A stretch of 64,000 bases of DNA from Microvelia longipes (GCA_018340805.1 JACMZG010001870.1:45139894-45203893), one strand, 5' to 3'. Numbered from the stretch's first letter, positions 37,230 to 48,858 are shown. Notes: a model not told the origin generated them from the sequence alone. Made by a program: numbers and translations.

Positions 37230-37450
37230 TCCTTTTCATGAAACACGTAAAACATTTTATTTCGAAGGCTTGGTCGGATCATAAATGAAACTTGATACAA
37301 AAATCAAACTTTTAATGTCCTGAATCCTATAGTTTATGAAGAGTGTGAGACGTCATTAGACTACAAAAATGAATTTAAAAAAATGTCAAATTTTACTAAG
37401 TTGAACATCAAAATAAAGTCAAACTTTGTTGTCAGCATCTTTTCTCATTT
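37230..37450 (+). repeat. Relative of the CCTAGACG-block repeat
   Basis: GGTCGGATCATAAATGAAACTTGATACAAAAATCAA and GTTTATGAAGAGTGTGAGACGTCATTAG follow the layout of the copy at 24720-24850. Confidence 0.5.
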
Positions 37451-37701
37451 CATGGTTTGACAACTCACGTTTTTCGACTAATAAATTTAGAAATTCGCTC
37501 ATTTTGTTGCAGTACATCAATTTAAAAACCAACAAAAAACAACTAAAATTCAATAATCATGAACCTACAAATTGGCCATAGTTTTGTATTCTCAAAAAGA
37601 AATAGCCCATATAAGATTAATTTAATATTAACTTATTAATTTAATTAAATTTAATCTAAAATGAACGTATTATGAATTGTTGAGTATGAGGTGTAAATTT
37701 T

Positions 37702-38290
37702 TTTTGAGGTAGTACGTAATTGAGCACTTTATTGGACCGTTTTTAGGATGAGAAGCCAATCATTATTGTTATAGGAGGTTATTCAGTACTTTTCCCCTCC
37801 GAGGATTATAATGAATGTAAAAAAAACTCCTAGGACGTAAAAGTAATTCATATGTTGCCGCCATTACTGTAATGTAGCGTGTTCAAAAAAACAATCTGTG
37901 TAAAACCTTCATGAGGTTTCTTTAAAAACGTTCATATTGTTTCTGTTTTTGTTCGTAGAATAATTTTTTTTCGTTTTAAAAGGTGTTCTAATTGACAATT
38001 TTTGTGTGTTATTTGTAAAGCTTTTACATTTTTGAGTAAAAGTGTGAAGCTATGGATGAATTCAATGACGACGATAATATGGAGTTAATTGGACGTTTTT
38101 TTTTTTTCAATTAAGTATATAGCGCAGTTTATTTAATGAGCGCTACCTAAAAAAAAATAGTGTATGCCATCCGGCTGAGAATGTCTTTATGTCCTTGCAA
38201 CTTTTCCCGACTCGCTTTGCTCGTCGGTAAATCTCATTGCCGTGACATAAAGACGCACTTCTCAGCCTTATGGCATAAATAACTATTATT
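37702..38290 (+). mobile_element. GAGGTAG-family element, copy 2 (inverted to copy 1)
   Basis: It begins TTTTTTTGAGGTAGTACG and ends after CTTCTCAGCCTTATGGCATAAATAACTATT. It is alignable to copy 1 over its whole length with small indels, including the stem-loop at 38207-38227 whose triloop is AAA instead of GAA. The short acidic frame reads MDEFNDDDNMELI here and is also broken soon after. The flanks differ from those of copy 1, so the two are separate insertions. Confidence 0.78.
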
Positions 38291-38327
38291 TATCTTATTA
38301 TTTTTTTACATTAATTATTGCTATACA

Positions 38328-38378
38328 TTTCCGCGACCCCCTTAAATTATTTTGGGACCCCCACTTTTAGAACCACTG
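38328..38378. mobile_element. Orphan hAT-like right end
   Basis: Reverse complement reads CAGTGGTTCTAAAAGTGGGG then GTCCCAAAATAATT, a typical hAT terminus. No partner end was found upstream. Confidence 0.45.
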
Positions 38379-38585
38379 ATTTAGAGAGTCGGTCATCTTG
38401 TTTTCGTTTGTATCGAGGGAAAATAAATTGTTGTTGTTTCAAATATTCTAGAAAAGAACTTACCTATATAAATTACCCAAGAAACAAACTGCAATATTAC
38501 CTGAAAAAACAAAACATAAGTATAAATTAACAATTTACCAAATACAATGTAATAAAACTTATCAAACAAGTGTAAAAAAACGAGC

Positions 38586-38657
38586 GTCCCTTTTGAGGAT
38601 CCAACTCGTAACCTTCAATTTATGAGCTGAAGGCGCTACCAACTGAGCCAAAGGGGA
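38586..38657 (-). tRNA. tRNA-Met(CAT)-like pseudogene
   Basis: On the minus strand the D-arm/box A is perfect (TGGCTCAGTTGGTAGCGC) and the anticodon arm pairs CTTCAG with TTGAAG around CTCATAAA. That gives CAT (38622-38624) in an 8-nt loop instead of 7. The T-arm has only three pairs and GAGTTGGATCC in place of GGTTCGANNCC. The acceptor keeps CCCTTT/AAAGGG. Probably inactive. Confidence 0.6.
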
Positions 38658-38734
38658 AATGCAGAACGTGAGTAAAGACGTTGCCATGGCCAATAAAACC
38701 AAAGCTATTTTTCTCCTGCTGGTTACTTTTCTCC

Positions 38735-39650
38735 CTGTATATTCAGTCCAGGTTATGTGTCACTTTTTCCCCCTGTAGATTTAGACCAGGAGTTATGTGT
38801 TACTTTGCACCCGGTATATTCAGACCAGGAGTTATGTGTCACTATTTTCTCCCTGTAAATTCAGACCTAGGTTATGTGTCACTTTGTCCCTGTAGATTCA
38901 GACCAGGAGTTATGTATTTTTCCTGTGACCTAGAGTTATGTGTCACTTTTGTCCCTGTAGATTGAGTTATGTTTTTCTCCCTGTAGATTTAACCTAGAGT
39001 TATGTGTCAATATTCTCCCTGTAGATTCAGACCTAGCGTTATGTGTCACTTTTTTTCCCTGTAGATTCAGACCAGGAGTTATGTGTCACTTTTCTCTGTG
39101 TAGATTTAGACCAGGAGTTATGTGTCACTTTTCTCCCTGTAAATTCAGACCTAGAGTTATGTGTCACTTTTGTCCCTGTAGATTCAGACCAGGAGTTATG
39201 TGACATTTTTCTCCCTGTAGATTTAACCTAGAGTTATGTGTCAATATTCTCCCTGTAGATTCAGACCTAGCGTTATGTGTCACTTTTTTTCCCTGTAGAT
39301 TCAGACCAGGAGTTATGTGTCACTTTTCTACCCGGTAGATTCAGACCAGGAGTTATGTGTCACTTTTCTCTGTGTAGATTTAGACAAGGAGTTATGTGTC
39401 ACTTTTCTACCCTGTAGATTCAGACCAGAAGTTATGTGTCACTTTTTTCCCCTGTAGATTCAGACCAGGAGTTATGTGTACTTTTCTCTGTGTGATTTAG
39501 AACAGGAGTTATGTGTTTTTCTCCCTGTAGATTCAGACCAGGAGTTATGTGTCACTTTTTTCCCTTGTAGATTTAGACCAAGAGTTATGTGTCACTTTTC
39601 TACCCTGTACATTCAGACCAGGAGTTATGTGTAACTTTCCTCCCTCTACA
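38735..39650. repeat. 39-40-bp minisatellite, about 23 units
   Basis: Unit GTCACTTTTCTCCCTGTAGA + TTCAGACCAGGAGTTATGT; spacing of AGTTATGTGT varies between 39 and 40. Variants (CTCTGTG, GACCTAG, short units) are interspersed in a higher-order pattern. It starts about 80 bp from the tRNA-Met-like relic. Confidence 0.94.
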
Positions 39651-39760
39651 AGAGGGAGAAAACTACATTTTTGCTCCCAACTGGAGGCAAAGGTATTGAG
39701 ATATAAACAATCACTTTATTTATTTAAAATAAATAAATGCAGCATAGCGTGTTACATTAA

Positions 39761-40316
39761 GAGTCACCCGTGGTGTAGTGGTTAAGGTACGCGACCAATA
39801 CACAGAATGAATGGACTTTAGTCATGGGTTTAATCCCAGCACGGGCCTCTAGGATTTTTATGAGAGGGATAAAAATTCTGCGTACCACGTCCTTCAGAAG
39901 GGACGTAAAGCCGGTGGTCTCGAGCCAGTGCGTTGTCAGGTACTCGTTAAAGATCCCTTACCCTAAATGAAACTGGGTATAGGCAAAATTAAGACCCTCA
40001 TTTGTAGATTCATTATAATACTATACTGTTTCAGCCTTGTAGTTTAAAGTGTGTGGAGGTTTGGTTTAACAGTGAGAGCACGTGTTGTTCCCAGTTTTCA
40101 CTAGACTATAAGAGTCAGTGAAAATATGTATGATTGCTTGAAAAAGCATGAGAGGAACCATAGAATTTCACGGCTCTTCTGTCTAGATTAGATTAAATAT
40201 ACCTACACTTGAAATTAAAAGGAGTAGAACACAATCTTAGGGAGCTGGCAGAAAGGGCCCAACAACGTGGCCTACATACCTGGTAGTTACTACCACTCCC
40301 CCATATCACTATCACT
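39761..40316 (+). mobile_element. tRNA-headed SINE, full copy (plus)
   Basis: Head CCCGTGGTGTAGTGGTTAAG (box A) and GGGTTTAATCCC (box B), then the hairpin-rich AGGATTTTTATGAGAGGGAT. The central block follows, with GGGACGTAAAGCCGGTGGTC and CTCGTTAAAGATCCCTTACC, then a body of about 250 bp. The tail is GAAAGGGCCCAACAACGTGG. It aligns over its length to the inverted copy at 41397-41952. Box A/B imply polymerase III transcription. The shared central block is likely a conserved SINE domain, but I cannot name it with certainty. Confidence 0.82.
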
Positions 40317-40828
40317 AGCGTGTTACATTTCGAAGGTGTCTCTAACACAATTATATCGTGCTAATAACAATAATAATAAATAAATAATAACAATTTAATC
40401 GTTAAATGAAATAAAATGGGGGAAATTTCTCACAGTCTAATTAAATATCAGAGTAAACATTAATTTTCTCTCCCAGTAACCCGACTCGGTCAAATCAACA
40501 ATAAACTATGAATTAACAAATCTGCAATTTAAACTTATTTCCATCAATAAACAACTGGATCGGATTATTTTCCTTGTTTTTCGTTTTAATTATCATCCAA
40601 ACTGCTGACCGGTCACTTTCCCACGGACAGATTAGACGAAATATTTTCTATAAAATAAAAATCCCGAAATAGTAAGTTTTAGAGATAAAACAATTAGCGG
40701 TGTAGAATTAAACGAATTGACAGTTTTTTTGTCTTTCGGTGATTAAAGTTGGGTCATTCATTATTTAAAATCAATTATTTTATTGTTTCACAATTTGTAA
40801 ATAAGTGATAATAATTTACTATTCAAAT
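40317..40828. other. Non-coding DNA, nothing recognised
   Basis: AT-rich single-copy-looking sequence between SINE and MITE. Confidence 0.4.
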
Positions 40829-41105
40829 CATAGAGATCCTATTACTAGAGGGGCCCTATGTGTTAAATTTTGAAACATCGAAAAAGTAACCTGTTTACCT
40901 TCGCTTGTAAATATAATCAAATAATCAGTACAAAATTACAATAACTTATATAGTATAACGTTAAAATGCAAATCAAAACACACACAATTTGCGGGAAGCC
41001 GAAATCAGTTGATATCTTATAAGTTTCATTGAGGTTACACAAAGCCCCTGAGAGCCCCAAAAAGATGTTTCAGGCCACTCAATGTATTTAGATAGACTAT
41101 GCCCC

Positions 41106-41107
<2 letters not shown>
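40829..41107. mobile_element. CATAGAGA-family MITE, right terminus replaced by (TA)n
   Basis: Starts CATAGAGATCCTATTACTAG and follows the inverted family sequence through GGAAGCCGAAATCAGTTGAT to GACTATGCCCCTA. There the expected CTAGTATATATCTCTATG terminus is missing and (TA)n begins. Confidence 0.85.
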
Positions 41108-41178
<71 letters not shown>

Positions 41179-41191
41179 ATATATATATATT
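41108..41191. repeat. (TA)n microsatellite grown from a MITE end
   Basis: Starts at the position of the TATATAT present in the intact MITE terminus (compare 18716 and 52706). Confidence 0.9.
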
Positions 41192-41396
41192 TATAACGCT
41201 GTTATAAGATAGATTTATGGACTCTAACCCTAATTTTAAAAAATACTCTTTACTCACTACGGAGGAAAAGTAAATTTTTCTCCCTTGAAAGTGAAAAGTG
41301 CTTCTTTACTGCCTAAAAACTATTCATTAAACTCCACATTATACACCTTCTGGAGATAACATTAATTTTAAATGTTAGTAATAGTAGTAATATGAG

Positions 41397-41952
41397 GGGA
41401 GTGATAGTAACTACCAGGCAAGTAGGCCTCGTTGTTGGGCCCTTTTTGCCAGCTCCCTAAGATAGTGTTCTACTCCTTTTAATTTCAAGTGTAGGTATAT
41501 TTCATATAATCTAGACAGAAGAGCCGTGAATTTCTATGGTTCCTCTCATGCTTTTTCAAGCAATCATACATATTTTTACTGACTCTTATATCTAGTGAAA
41601 ACTGGGAAGAACACGTGCTCTCCCTGTTAAACTAAACCTCCACACACTTTAAACTACAAGGCAGAAACAGTATAGTATTATAATGAATCTACTGTGATTC
41701 ATAGTAGATTCATTTTTTGCCTATACCCAGTTTCGTTTAGGGTAAGGGATCTTTAACGAGTACCTGACAACACACAGGCTTGAGACCATTGGCTTTACGT
41801 CCCTTCTGAAGGATGTGGTACACAGAATTTTTATCTCTCTCATAAAAATTCAAGAGGCCCGTGCTGGGATTGAACCTATGACTAAAGTCCATTCATTCTG
41901 TGTATTGGCCTTAATCACTACGTACCTTAACCACTACACCACGGGTGACTCA
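41397..41952 (-). mobile_element. tRNA-headed SINE, full copy (minus)
   Basis: Minus-strand order as in 39761-40316: box A GTGGTGTAGTGGTTAAGG (41925-41942), box B-like GGTTCAATCCC, GGGACGTAAAGCCAATGGTC, CTCGTTAAAGATCCCTTACC, tail AAGGGCCCAACAACGAGGCC. It is about 556 bp, the same length as the plus copy, and lies 1.1 kb from it in opposite orientation. Confidence 0.82.
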
Positions 41953-42311
41953 ATTTTTAATGTTACTAATCGTACATTTGATAACTAAGCTTAGTTATAC
42001 TTAATGAATGAATTAAGAAACAATTTGACAGTTAAACAAATTGGAACTTATCCTGACAGCTATGGACTCACTTTGATTCTCCAAAAAAATTCGTGATTAG
42101 CCAAATTTTAAAAAGGTTCATTTCGTGATCGACCATGATTGGCCAAAAGTTTAATATTTTGCTTTTAAAAATAATAATACTTTGCGATCGACTATAATAA
42201 TCAAAGGGAGATAATTAATCTTAATTTATTACGGTTATTTAATCCTTAGGGAAGTTTGACAAAGTTATAGTACGGAAAATAAAAATACTATTAGAATACT
42301 TTCCATATGTT
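41953..42311. other. Non-coding DNA, nothing recognised
   Basis: AT-rich; leads into the minisatellite. Confidence 0.4.
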
Positions 42312-42885
42312 CGAATGCATGTAAAAAATGAGAATGTTTGAATGCTTGTAAAAAATGAGAATGTTTGAAGCTTGTAAAAAATGATGAAATGTTTGAATGC
42401 TTGTAAAAATGAGAATGTTTGAATGCTTGTAAAAAATGAGAATGATGAATGCTTGTAAAAAAGAGATGTTTGAATGCTTGTAAAAATGAAGAATGCTTGA
42501 ATGAAATGCTTGTAAAAAAGAGATGTTTGAATGCTTTTAAAAAATGAGTAAATGCTTGTAAAAATGAGAATGTTTGAATGCTTGTAAAAAATGAAAATGA
42601 TTGGATGCTTGTAAAAAAGAGAATGATTGAATGCTTGTAAAAAATGAGAATGTTTGAATGCTTGTAAAAAATGAGAATGTTTAATGTTTGTAAAAAATGA
42701 GAATGATTGGATGCTTGTAAAAAAGAGAATGTTTGAATGCTTGTAAAAAATGAGAATGTTTAAATGCATGTAAAAAATGAGAATGTTTAAATGCATGTAA
42801 AAAATGAGAATGTTTGAATGCTTGTAAAAAATGAGAATGATTGGATGCTTGTAAAAAAGAGAATGTTTGAATCCTTGTTATGTTT
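42312..42885. repeat. 27-bp minisatellite, about 21 units
   Basis: Unit GAATGTTTGAATGCTTGTAA + AAAATGA with variants (GATTGGATG, AAGAGAATG). Long minus-strand frames across it (185 and 73 codons) come from the three-divisible period. Confidence 0.94.
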
Positions 42886-43110
42886 AAAAGTTTGTTTGGC
42901 ATATGAGATTGGGAAGCTAAAATCCATACGTGACAACGTTTTTATGAAATAGTGCTAATTCCTATGGCACTAATTATAATATTCATTACATACAGACAAT
43001 TATAATACTTATAATAATAACTAATTATAATATTTTACTTACAGACAATTATTTAAATTGCAAACCAAAAAAGGTAAAACAGTAACTGAAATATCCCAAT
43101 CATTACCACC

Positions 43111-46104
43111 ATGACCTCAACAACTAACATAATTTCGGACCCGTTAATGAATAATGAAATACAAACAGTAGAACTAGACGACTTTAATCTAAAGCCTTCA
43201 CTAAAAAATTCAAAATGTTATATTAATATTTTGAACATGAATATAAGAAGCCTTGAAAGTCACCATGACGAGTTACTAGTTCTACTGGAAGCCATTGACA
43301 TAGACGTACATGTTATAGTTCTGACTGAAACATGGTTGAGAGTGTTCCCTGAAAACTTGACAATTCCTGGTTATAAACCCCTCCCTGTCGATGGTCAATT
43401 TAACAGAGCCGATGGTATCGTGGCTTTTGTAAAATCTGATTTACAAATTTTACATAAACAAGAAAATCCTATTGACCAATGCACTAGTCTGTTATTTAAG
43501 TTTAAAGACAAACAAAACAGAATTTTTACTATCACATTAATTTATAGACTATGGGGTTATAACTTAGAGTTGTTCAATACTGCATTATACGACCATCTGC
43601 AAATTGTAGGAAACGAAAACCACGTTATCTTAGGGGATTTCAACATAAATATAAAATCGGACAACTATAACAGTCATACTGAGGATTTTAAAACCATGAT
43701 GGCTCATTTTGGTTACTATTCAAATGTAAATACGTATACTAGAATACATAATAACAGCAAATCATGCTTAGACCATATCTGGACTAAGCACAGAGAAATA
43801 CTAGATACTGTTTCTTACAGACTAAATAGCAAAATAACAGACCATTTTCCAGTTGGTATTATTTTATAAAATAACATAACTTCAACAAACAGAGTAGCTT
43901 CTAATAAATTAAATTACACCACTAAGACTGATTTTCCCAACCTTGTAAATGAAATAAATAACTTATCCTGGGATCATCTTTACAGTGACTCAGACCCAAA
44001 TCAAGCAGCTTCTATTTTTATAAATACATTAAACTCCTGTTATTCGAAACATTCTACACGTTTTAAGGTAAAAAGACAGCATAGAAAAAGAAAACCTTGG
44101 ATTTCAAGTAGTATTATTGAAAGTATTTTAACGAGAGATAAAATGGCTCGTCAAATTGACAAAGAACCTGAAAATGAGGAACTAAAAACTGCATACAAAC
44201 AATATAGGAATAAACTGAATAAAGTTATAAAAGTAGCTAAAAATCAGTATATAAGAGAAGAAATTACATCAGCAGGGCAAAATAATTATAAAACATGGCA
44301 AATAATAAACAATACGTTAGGGCGAACTAAAACTCAGACGGAAATTCCTGAATTAAAACTACCTGCAGGTGAAAAAATAGTGAAAAATAAAGATATAATA
44401 AATGAATTAAACAGACATTTTGCAAGCATAGGGGAAAAATTAGCTGACGAACAAAAAGTCTATTGTAACTGTAGCTCTAAATCGACTGCTACTAATATAC
44501 CTAACATACCTGACTCTATTGTACTTTTACCAGTGACTGAAACTGAAATTCTTAATCATATCAGGGAACTTAAGAATAATAAAGCACCTGGCATAGACCA
44601 GTTGACAGTTAAATTATATAAATCCTGCAAAGAAAATTTAGTAAAACCGTTAGTGCACATTTTTAACTTATGCTTTGATGCCGGAGTTTTTCCTGATATC
44701 TTTAAGAACGCCGTCATCACGCCACTGTTCAAGGAAGGCAGTAAGTCGGATGTTATGAACTATAGACCCATATCTCTTCTACCTGTTGGAGCCAAATTAC
44801 TAGAAAAATGTATTGGAGTAGACTATCGTCTTTTTTTGAAAAACACAACATTTTTCCTAAAACTCAGTTCGGTTTCCAAAACAAAAAAGTACTGATGATG
44901 CAATCTATACGTTAACTAAGTACATCACTAGTAATTTAGATAAGAATAAAAAAGTTATTGCAGTTTTCTTAGATTTAAAAAAAAGCATTCGATACCCTTG
45001 ACCAAAACAAACTAATTGAAAAATTACGCCATTATGGAATTAGAGGGAAAGAATTAGACTTATTTTCTCAGTACATTACTAACAGACAACAGCAAGTTAG
45101 ACTGTTAAACCAGCTGAGTGATGCAGCCACTCTGACCACAGGCACGCACAGGGCACAGTGACGTCACCCAAATTATTTTAGCCTATATAAATGACCTTTA
45201 CTTTATCCCTAACTTCACAGGAGAAATAATAGGGTTTGCTGATGATACGTGTCTGCTCTTCTCCTCAGATACCGACAGTTGGCAACAATTGTTGGCTAAC
45301 GTTGAACAACAGTTATCTCTTATCAGTAACTGGCTTCACACTAATCTCTTATACCTAAACACCAAGAAAACAAACTTTATTACTTTCTCTATTTCTAAAA
45401 AAGGACAACCGAAAGATGTTGACAAATTAAAAATTCATGACTGTAAATGCAAAAAAATAAACATAAATCAACCTTGTGATTGCATATCAATAAATAGAGT
45501 GAGCTCAATAAAATACTTAGGAATAACGATTGACCAAACAATGACTTGGAAAACTCAAATTAACAATTTAACAAACAAAATACGTAAATTTATATATTAT
45601 TTTAGATGTCTCAGAGAATTTTGTGATGAAAAATTAATGAAAACAATCTATCACGCGTTAGTGGAATCAATTATCAGTTATGGTATAGTGGGGTGGGGTT
45701 CTGCTCACCCAACTCATCTACTTTCATTAGAAATAGCTCAGAAAGCTGTTATTAAACAATCCTAAGGAAAGCCTAGACTCTATTCAACTGAACAACTCTT
45801 TTGGATTTCCCTGTTCTTACTGTTAAGCAATTATTCACAAAGCAAGTATTATTAATATTTTAACGAAACAAAAAACTATATAAACTACGATTTAAGCACT
45901 AGAAATAAGCAAAATAGACTTGTGAGAACTTACAGATGTAGAACATCCCTCATGCAACGTCACGCTGCAGCAAGAGGTCCTATTATTTTTAATCAATTAC
46001 CTAACCATATTAAATCTAATCTTTACTTCAAAGAGTACAAAAAAGATGTTATACTGTGGCTAATCCGCCACCTACTAAAACTTAAAACTTATATTTATAC
46101 TTAA
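43111..46104 (+). pseudogene. Broken endonuclease-reverse transcriptase ORF
   Basis: APE-type endonuclease features come first: NMNIRSL, LTETWL (catalytic Glu), LGDFN and TDHFPV (catalytic His), at residues ~40-250. After one stop (TAA at 43867) the same frame continues to RT motifs KAPGIDQL and VITPLFKEGS...NYRPISLLP. Frame is lost near 44870, and again at an A-run near 44975-44985 just before the catalytic KAFDT-type motif. Further breaks lie near 45150 and 45765. GFADDT (catalytic box) is near 45236-45253, followed by YLGITID and the C-terminal RTYRCRTSL...ARGPIIFNQLP. The host role is none; it once encoded target-primed reverse transcription. Confidence 0.92.
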
Positions 46105-46426
46105 CTAACCTACTCTTAAAATACTTAGTTTTATTTTTTGTATAATATGTATTATTATTATTATTTTTATTTTATTTTTATTTTTTTATTTTTATTTATT
46201 TATTTTTTTTTTTTTTTTTTATTTTTAAAAATGAAAAGGAAAAAAATGTTTTGTTTGTTTTTAATTAACCAAAATGCATGGAATTTTCACCTTTGAAATG
46301 TAATTATTTTTAAATTAAAAAATATTTGTAAATAATTATTATGAATGATTACTTATAAATAACAAATACTATCTATAAGTTAAAAATACTATCTATAAGG
46401 AAAAACAAATAATAGATGAAATATAT

Positions 46427-46456
46427 AGCCGCGCACAAGCTATAGCTTATGCGGCT
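46427..46456 (+). repeat. 3' UTR hairpin of the LINE
   Basis: AGCCGC pairs with GCGGCT, enclosing the palindrome AAGCTATAGCTT. LINE 3' ends often carry a hairpin recognised by the RT; that role here is inferred. Confidence 0.6.
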
Positions 46457-46612
46457 TTTAAATAATTTATTATTTTCATTAGTTTCATTTGCATATTCCA
46501 TTGTCAAATAGACTTTTATTATTATATTACTTATAAATGTTTTTATGCTTATTTTATATTATACTGTATGTATGCTTTTAAAATAATAAATAATATTATT
46601 ATTATTATTAAT

Positions 46613-47462
46613 TATATTAATACAATATTAATATCTAAATTCTGAATATACTCAAAAATATAATCAATCATTTTGTAATAAATTTTGACCCAAATGAAAA
46701 TCAAAATGATTTGGAAACATGAAAATCAGGGAAATGTATCTGGAGCGAGGCCAATTAACCAAGTAAAAGGAAAACTTTCGAGTAGGAGGTAAATGAACAT
46801 CGCTTTTAAACCCAAAACTGGCAAACAATGGTTATAAACGTATAGTGGGTCTCTGTAGAGTACAGAATCTCACCCCGTTTAACTGACAAAACGTTTTAGC
46901 GACAGTGTTACTACGTCGAAATAGCGTAATATCAAAAAACAATATGTACAATTAATATAATGTTGCAAACGAAAAAAATAAATGTTTTTACTACAATATG
47001 GCTTCAGTGACTTCAACATAAACAATAAAACAACACAACTATATAGTCTAAATGTAATAATATATTAATTATTGATAAACATATATAAATATTAATTCGA
47101 GTTTTCGACTTATGAAATAAAGAGGGCTAATTTAGAGCCCCCCATCCTTGAATTTAAACAAAACCTGGGTTTTACAGTAATTGCAGGATTAAATCCATTC
47201 AACAAGGGGAAAATTTCTGTCATCGAATTTTTAAATACATTAGATAAATGATAAACAGGGTGAAATGATAACGAAGATGACGTTAATTATGTGTAATTAG
47301 GGACAGTTTTATAAAATTTCAAATAATTAACAAATACAATTTTTATGTAATTTAGGGTGCAGTAATTAGTAAAGTGTGACTTCATAAAAATATGAAAGAA
47401 GAACCGTTTTATAAGCTTTATTTATATACGAGAAAATTCTATCGAAGTCATCGTGTCCATAT
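46613..47462. other. AT-rich non-coding DNA
   Basis: No gene or repeat boundary recognised. Confidence 0.4.
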
Positions 47463-47481
47463 ATATTCGTTCTATGTATGT

Positions 47482-47551
<70 letters not shown>

Positions 47552-47557
47552 CGAATA
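47463..47557. repeat. (TA)n flanked by an inverted repeat
   Basis: ATATTCGTTCTAT on the left and ATAGAACGAATA on the right border about 62 bp of TA, so the array sits at the centre of a palindrome. Confidence 0.85.
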
Positions 47558-48310
47558 GTATTGGTTTTGTTTGTTGTTCTCTTTCTTTCTCTTTATCCCA
47601 TAAATCCTCATCATAATGTAATCTATTAATTAATAAATAGAAAAACATTTTAGACCGTTTTAATAATTTAAAACAAATAAAATAGCACACATTACAAATT
47701 TTAGACAGTGTATAATAAGGTATTAAATCACTCTTATTTTTCTTCATAATGTTTTATATTTAAAAAGTTTACATATTTCAAAAACACAGATTTTTTAACA
47801 CTTTTTTCATTTTTAACACTTCAAGTTTTAGTTCTTTGATCCTCTTTACTATTTAACTTGTAGGGCAGGTTGCATTATTTCAGTGTTTCACAGACAAATG
47901 CTTAAAAATATTAATAAATCCTAATTGGAATCAAATAAAGTCCATGTACTTAAGCTGAATAAAACCTTTATGCCACTACTTAATCGAGTGAATAATTATC
48001 GAGCGATGTATATCGTTTGAAAGACAAATAATTAAAAATTTATTCTTTGAGATATATTTCTCGGCAGTTGACAAGCTAATTCTGACATCTAGTAGAGCTA
48101 GGAGGTTTGAAACTTGTCAGAGCACGTAAGATGAAACATCTGTGACCATTTCTTTTATATTTAAAAGAGATGCTTTAAAAGATTTAAAAAAAAGTCTTGT
48201 TTATTTGGGATCAACTTTTCGTCTAGAGTGGGTGTCCCACGTATAATGCTTTTAATGATTTAGAATTGTAGGAGGAAGTTAGAACGAGTTGTATTATTTT
48301 TGTTGCATAT
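47558..48310. other. Non-coding DNA, nothing recognised
   Basis: AT-rich; no coding signal. Confidence 0.4.
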
Positions 48311-48720
48311 AATATATATTTTGTACAAGTTCCCTGACGTTTTTTATCTCACGATAACTTTCGATTGCTTTCTCAGATCAGAATGAAACATGTTACAAAA
48401 ATCATTCATGAAAAATAAAATAACCCTATTGTGCGTGAACTCTATTGGTTAATAAAAGGAGGCATTTGGTCGCCACACATTGTTGTTGGCATGGTACATG
48501 CCAACAACAAAATGGTACAACAAACAAAATGGTACATTTTGTTGTTATGCTGTACTAGGTTGTCGAATTCCTAGACTTTGTCAATGCTAATTTTGTGGCA
48601 CACTGCCACAAAATTAGAGAATTTCAAAATGCATAAGTCAAAACCGTGATTTATTTATGAAAAATGTATATGTCAAACAATAAAATTATTACCAATGCTG
48701 ATATTACTTTCTCTATTTTG
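48310..48720. repeat. CCTAGACG-block relative with two perfect 31-nt hairpins
   Basis: TCCCTGACG...CTCACGATAACTTTCGATTG and GAATGAAACATGTTACAAAAATC follow the family seen at 24690. Inside lie perfect inverted repeats 48480-48510 (TTGTTGTTGGCATG/GTA/complement) and 48587-48617 (CTAATTTTGTGGCA/CAC/complement), each with a 14-bp stem and 3-nt loop. Confidence 0.65.
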
Positions 48721-48858
48721 TTTAACTTGTATATTAACATATATATATATTACGTTTCAGCACTTTTGCTTATAAATATAATTAAATAGTCAGAACAAAA
48801 CTTAGAGATAACTTAGAGTACTATCTAATCTAAAACAAGTGGCGACCGTGACAAGTGG

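Larger units (their letters stand above)
43085..46612 (+). mobile_element. Jockey/CR1-like non-LTR retrotransposon, nearly complete
   Basis: Carries an EN-RT ORF (see 43111-46104), a 3' UTR of about 500 bp with T-rich stretches, a hairpin (46427-46456: AGCCGC...GCGGCT) and ends in an (ATT)n tail at about 46585-46612. No ORF1 is seen upstream; the 27-bp minisatellite stops 200 bp before. The 5' boundary is uncertain, so the copy may be 5'-truncated. This is the youngest-looking large element by ORF integrity. Confidence 0.85.

Noticed and set aside
38586..38657. A working tRNA-Met gene
   Set aside because: Anticodon loop has 8 bases, the T-arm has three pairs and box B is not canonical.
42239..42902. 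A 185-residue minus-strand protein rich in FLQAFKHSH
   Set aside because: It is the 27-bp minisatellite read in frame; units contain stops in variant copies and indels shift frame.
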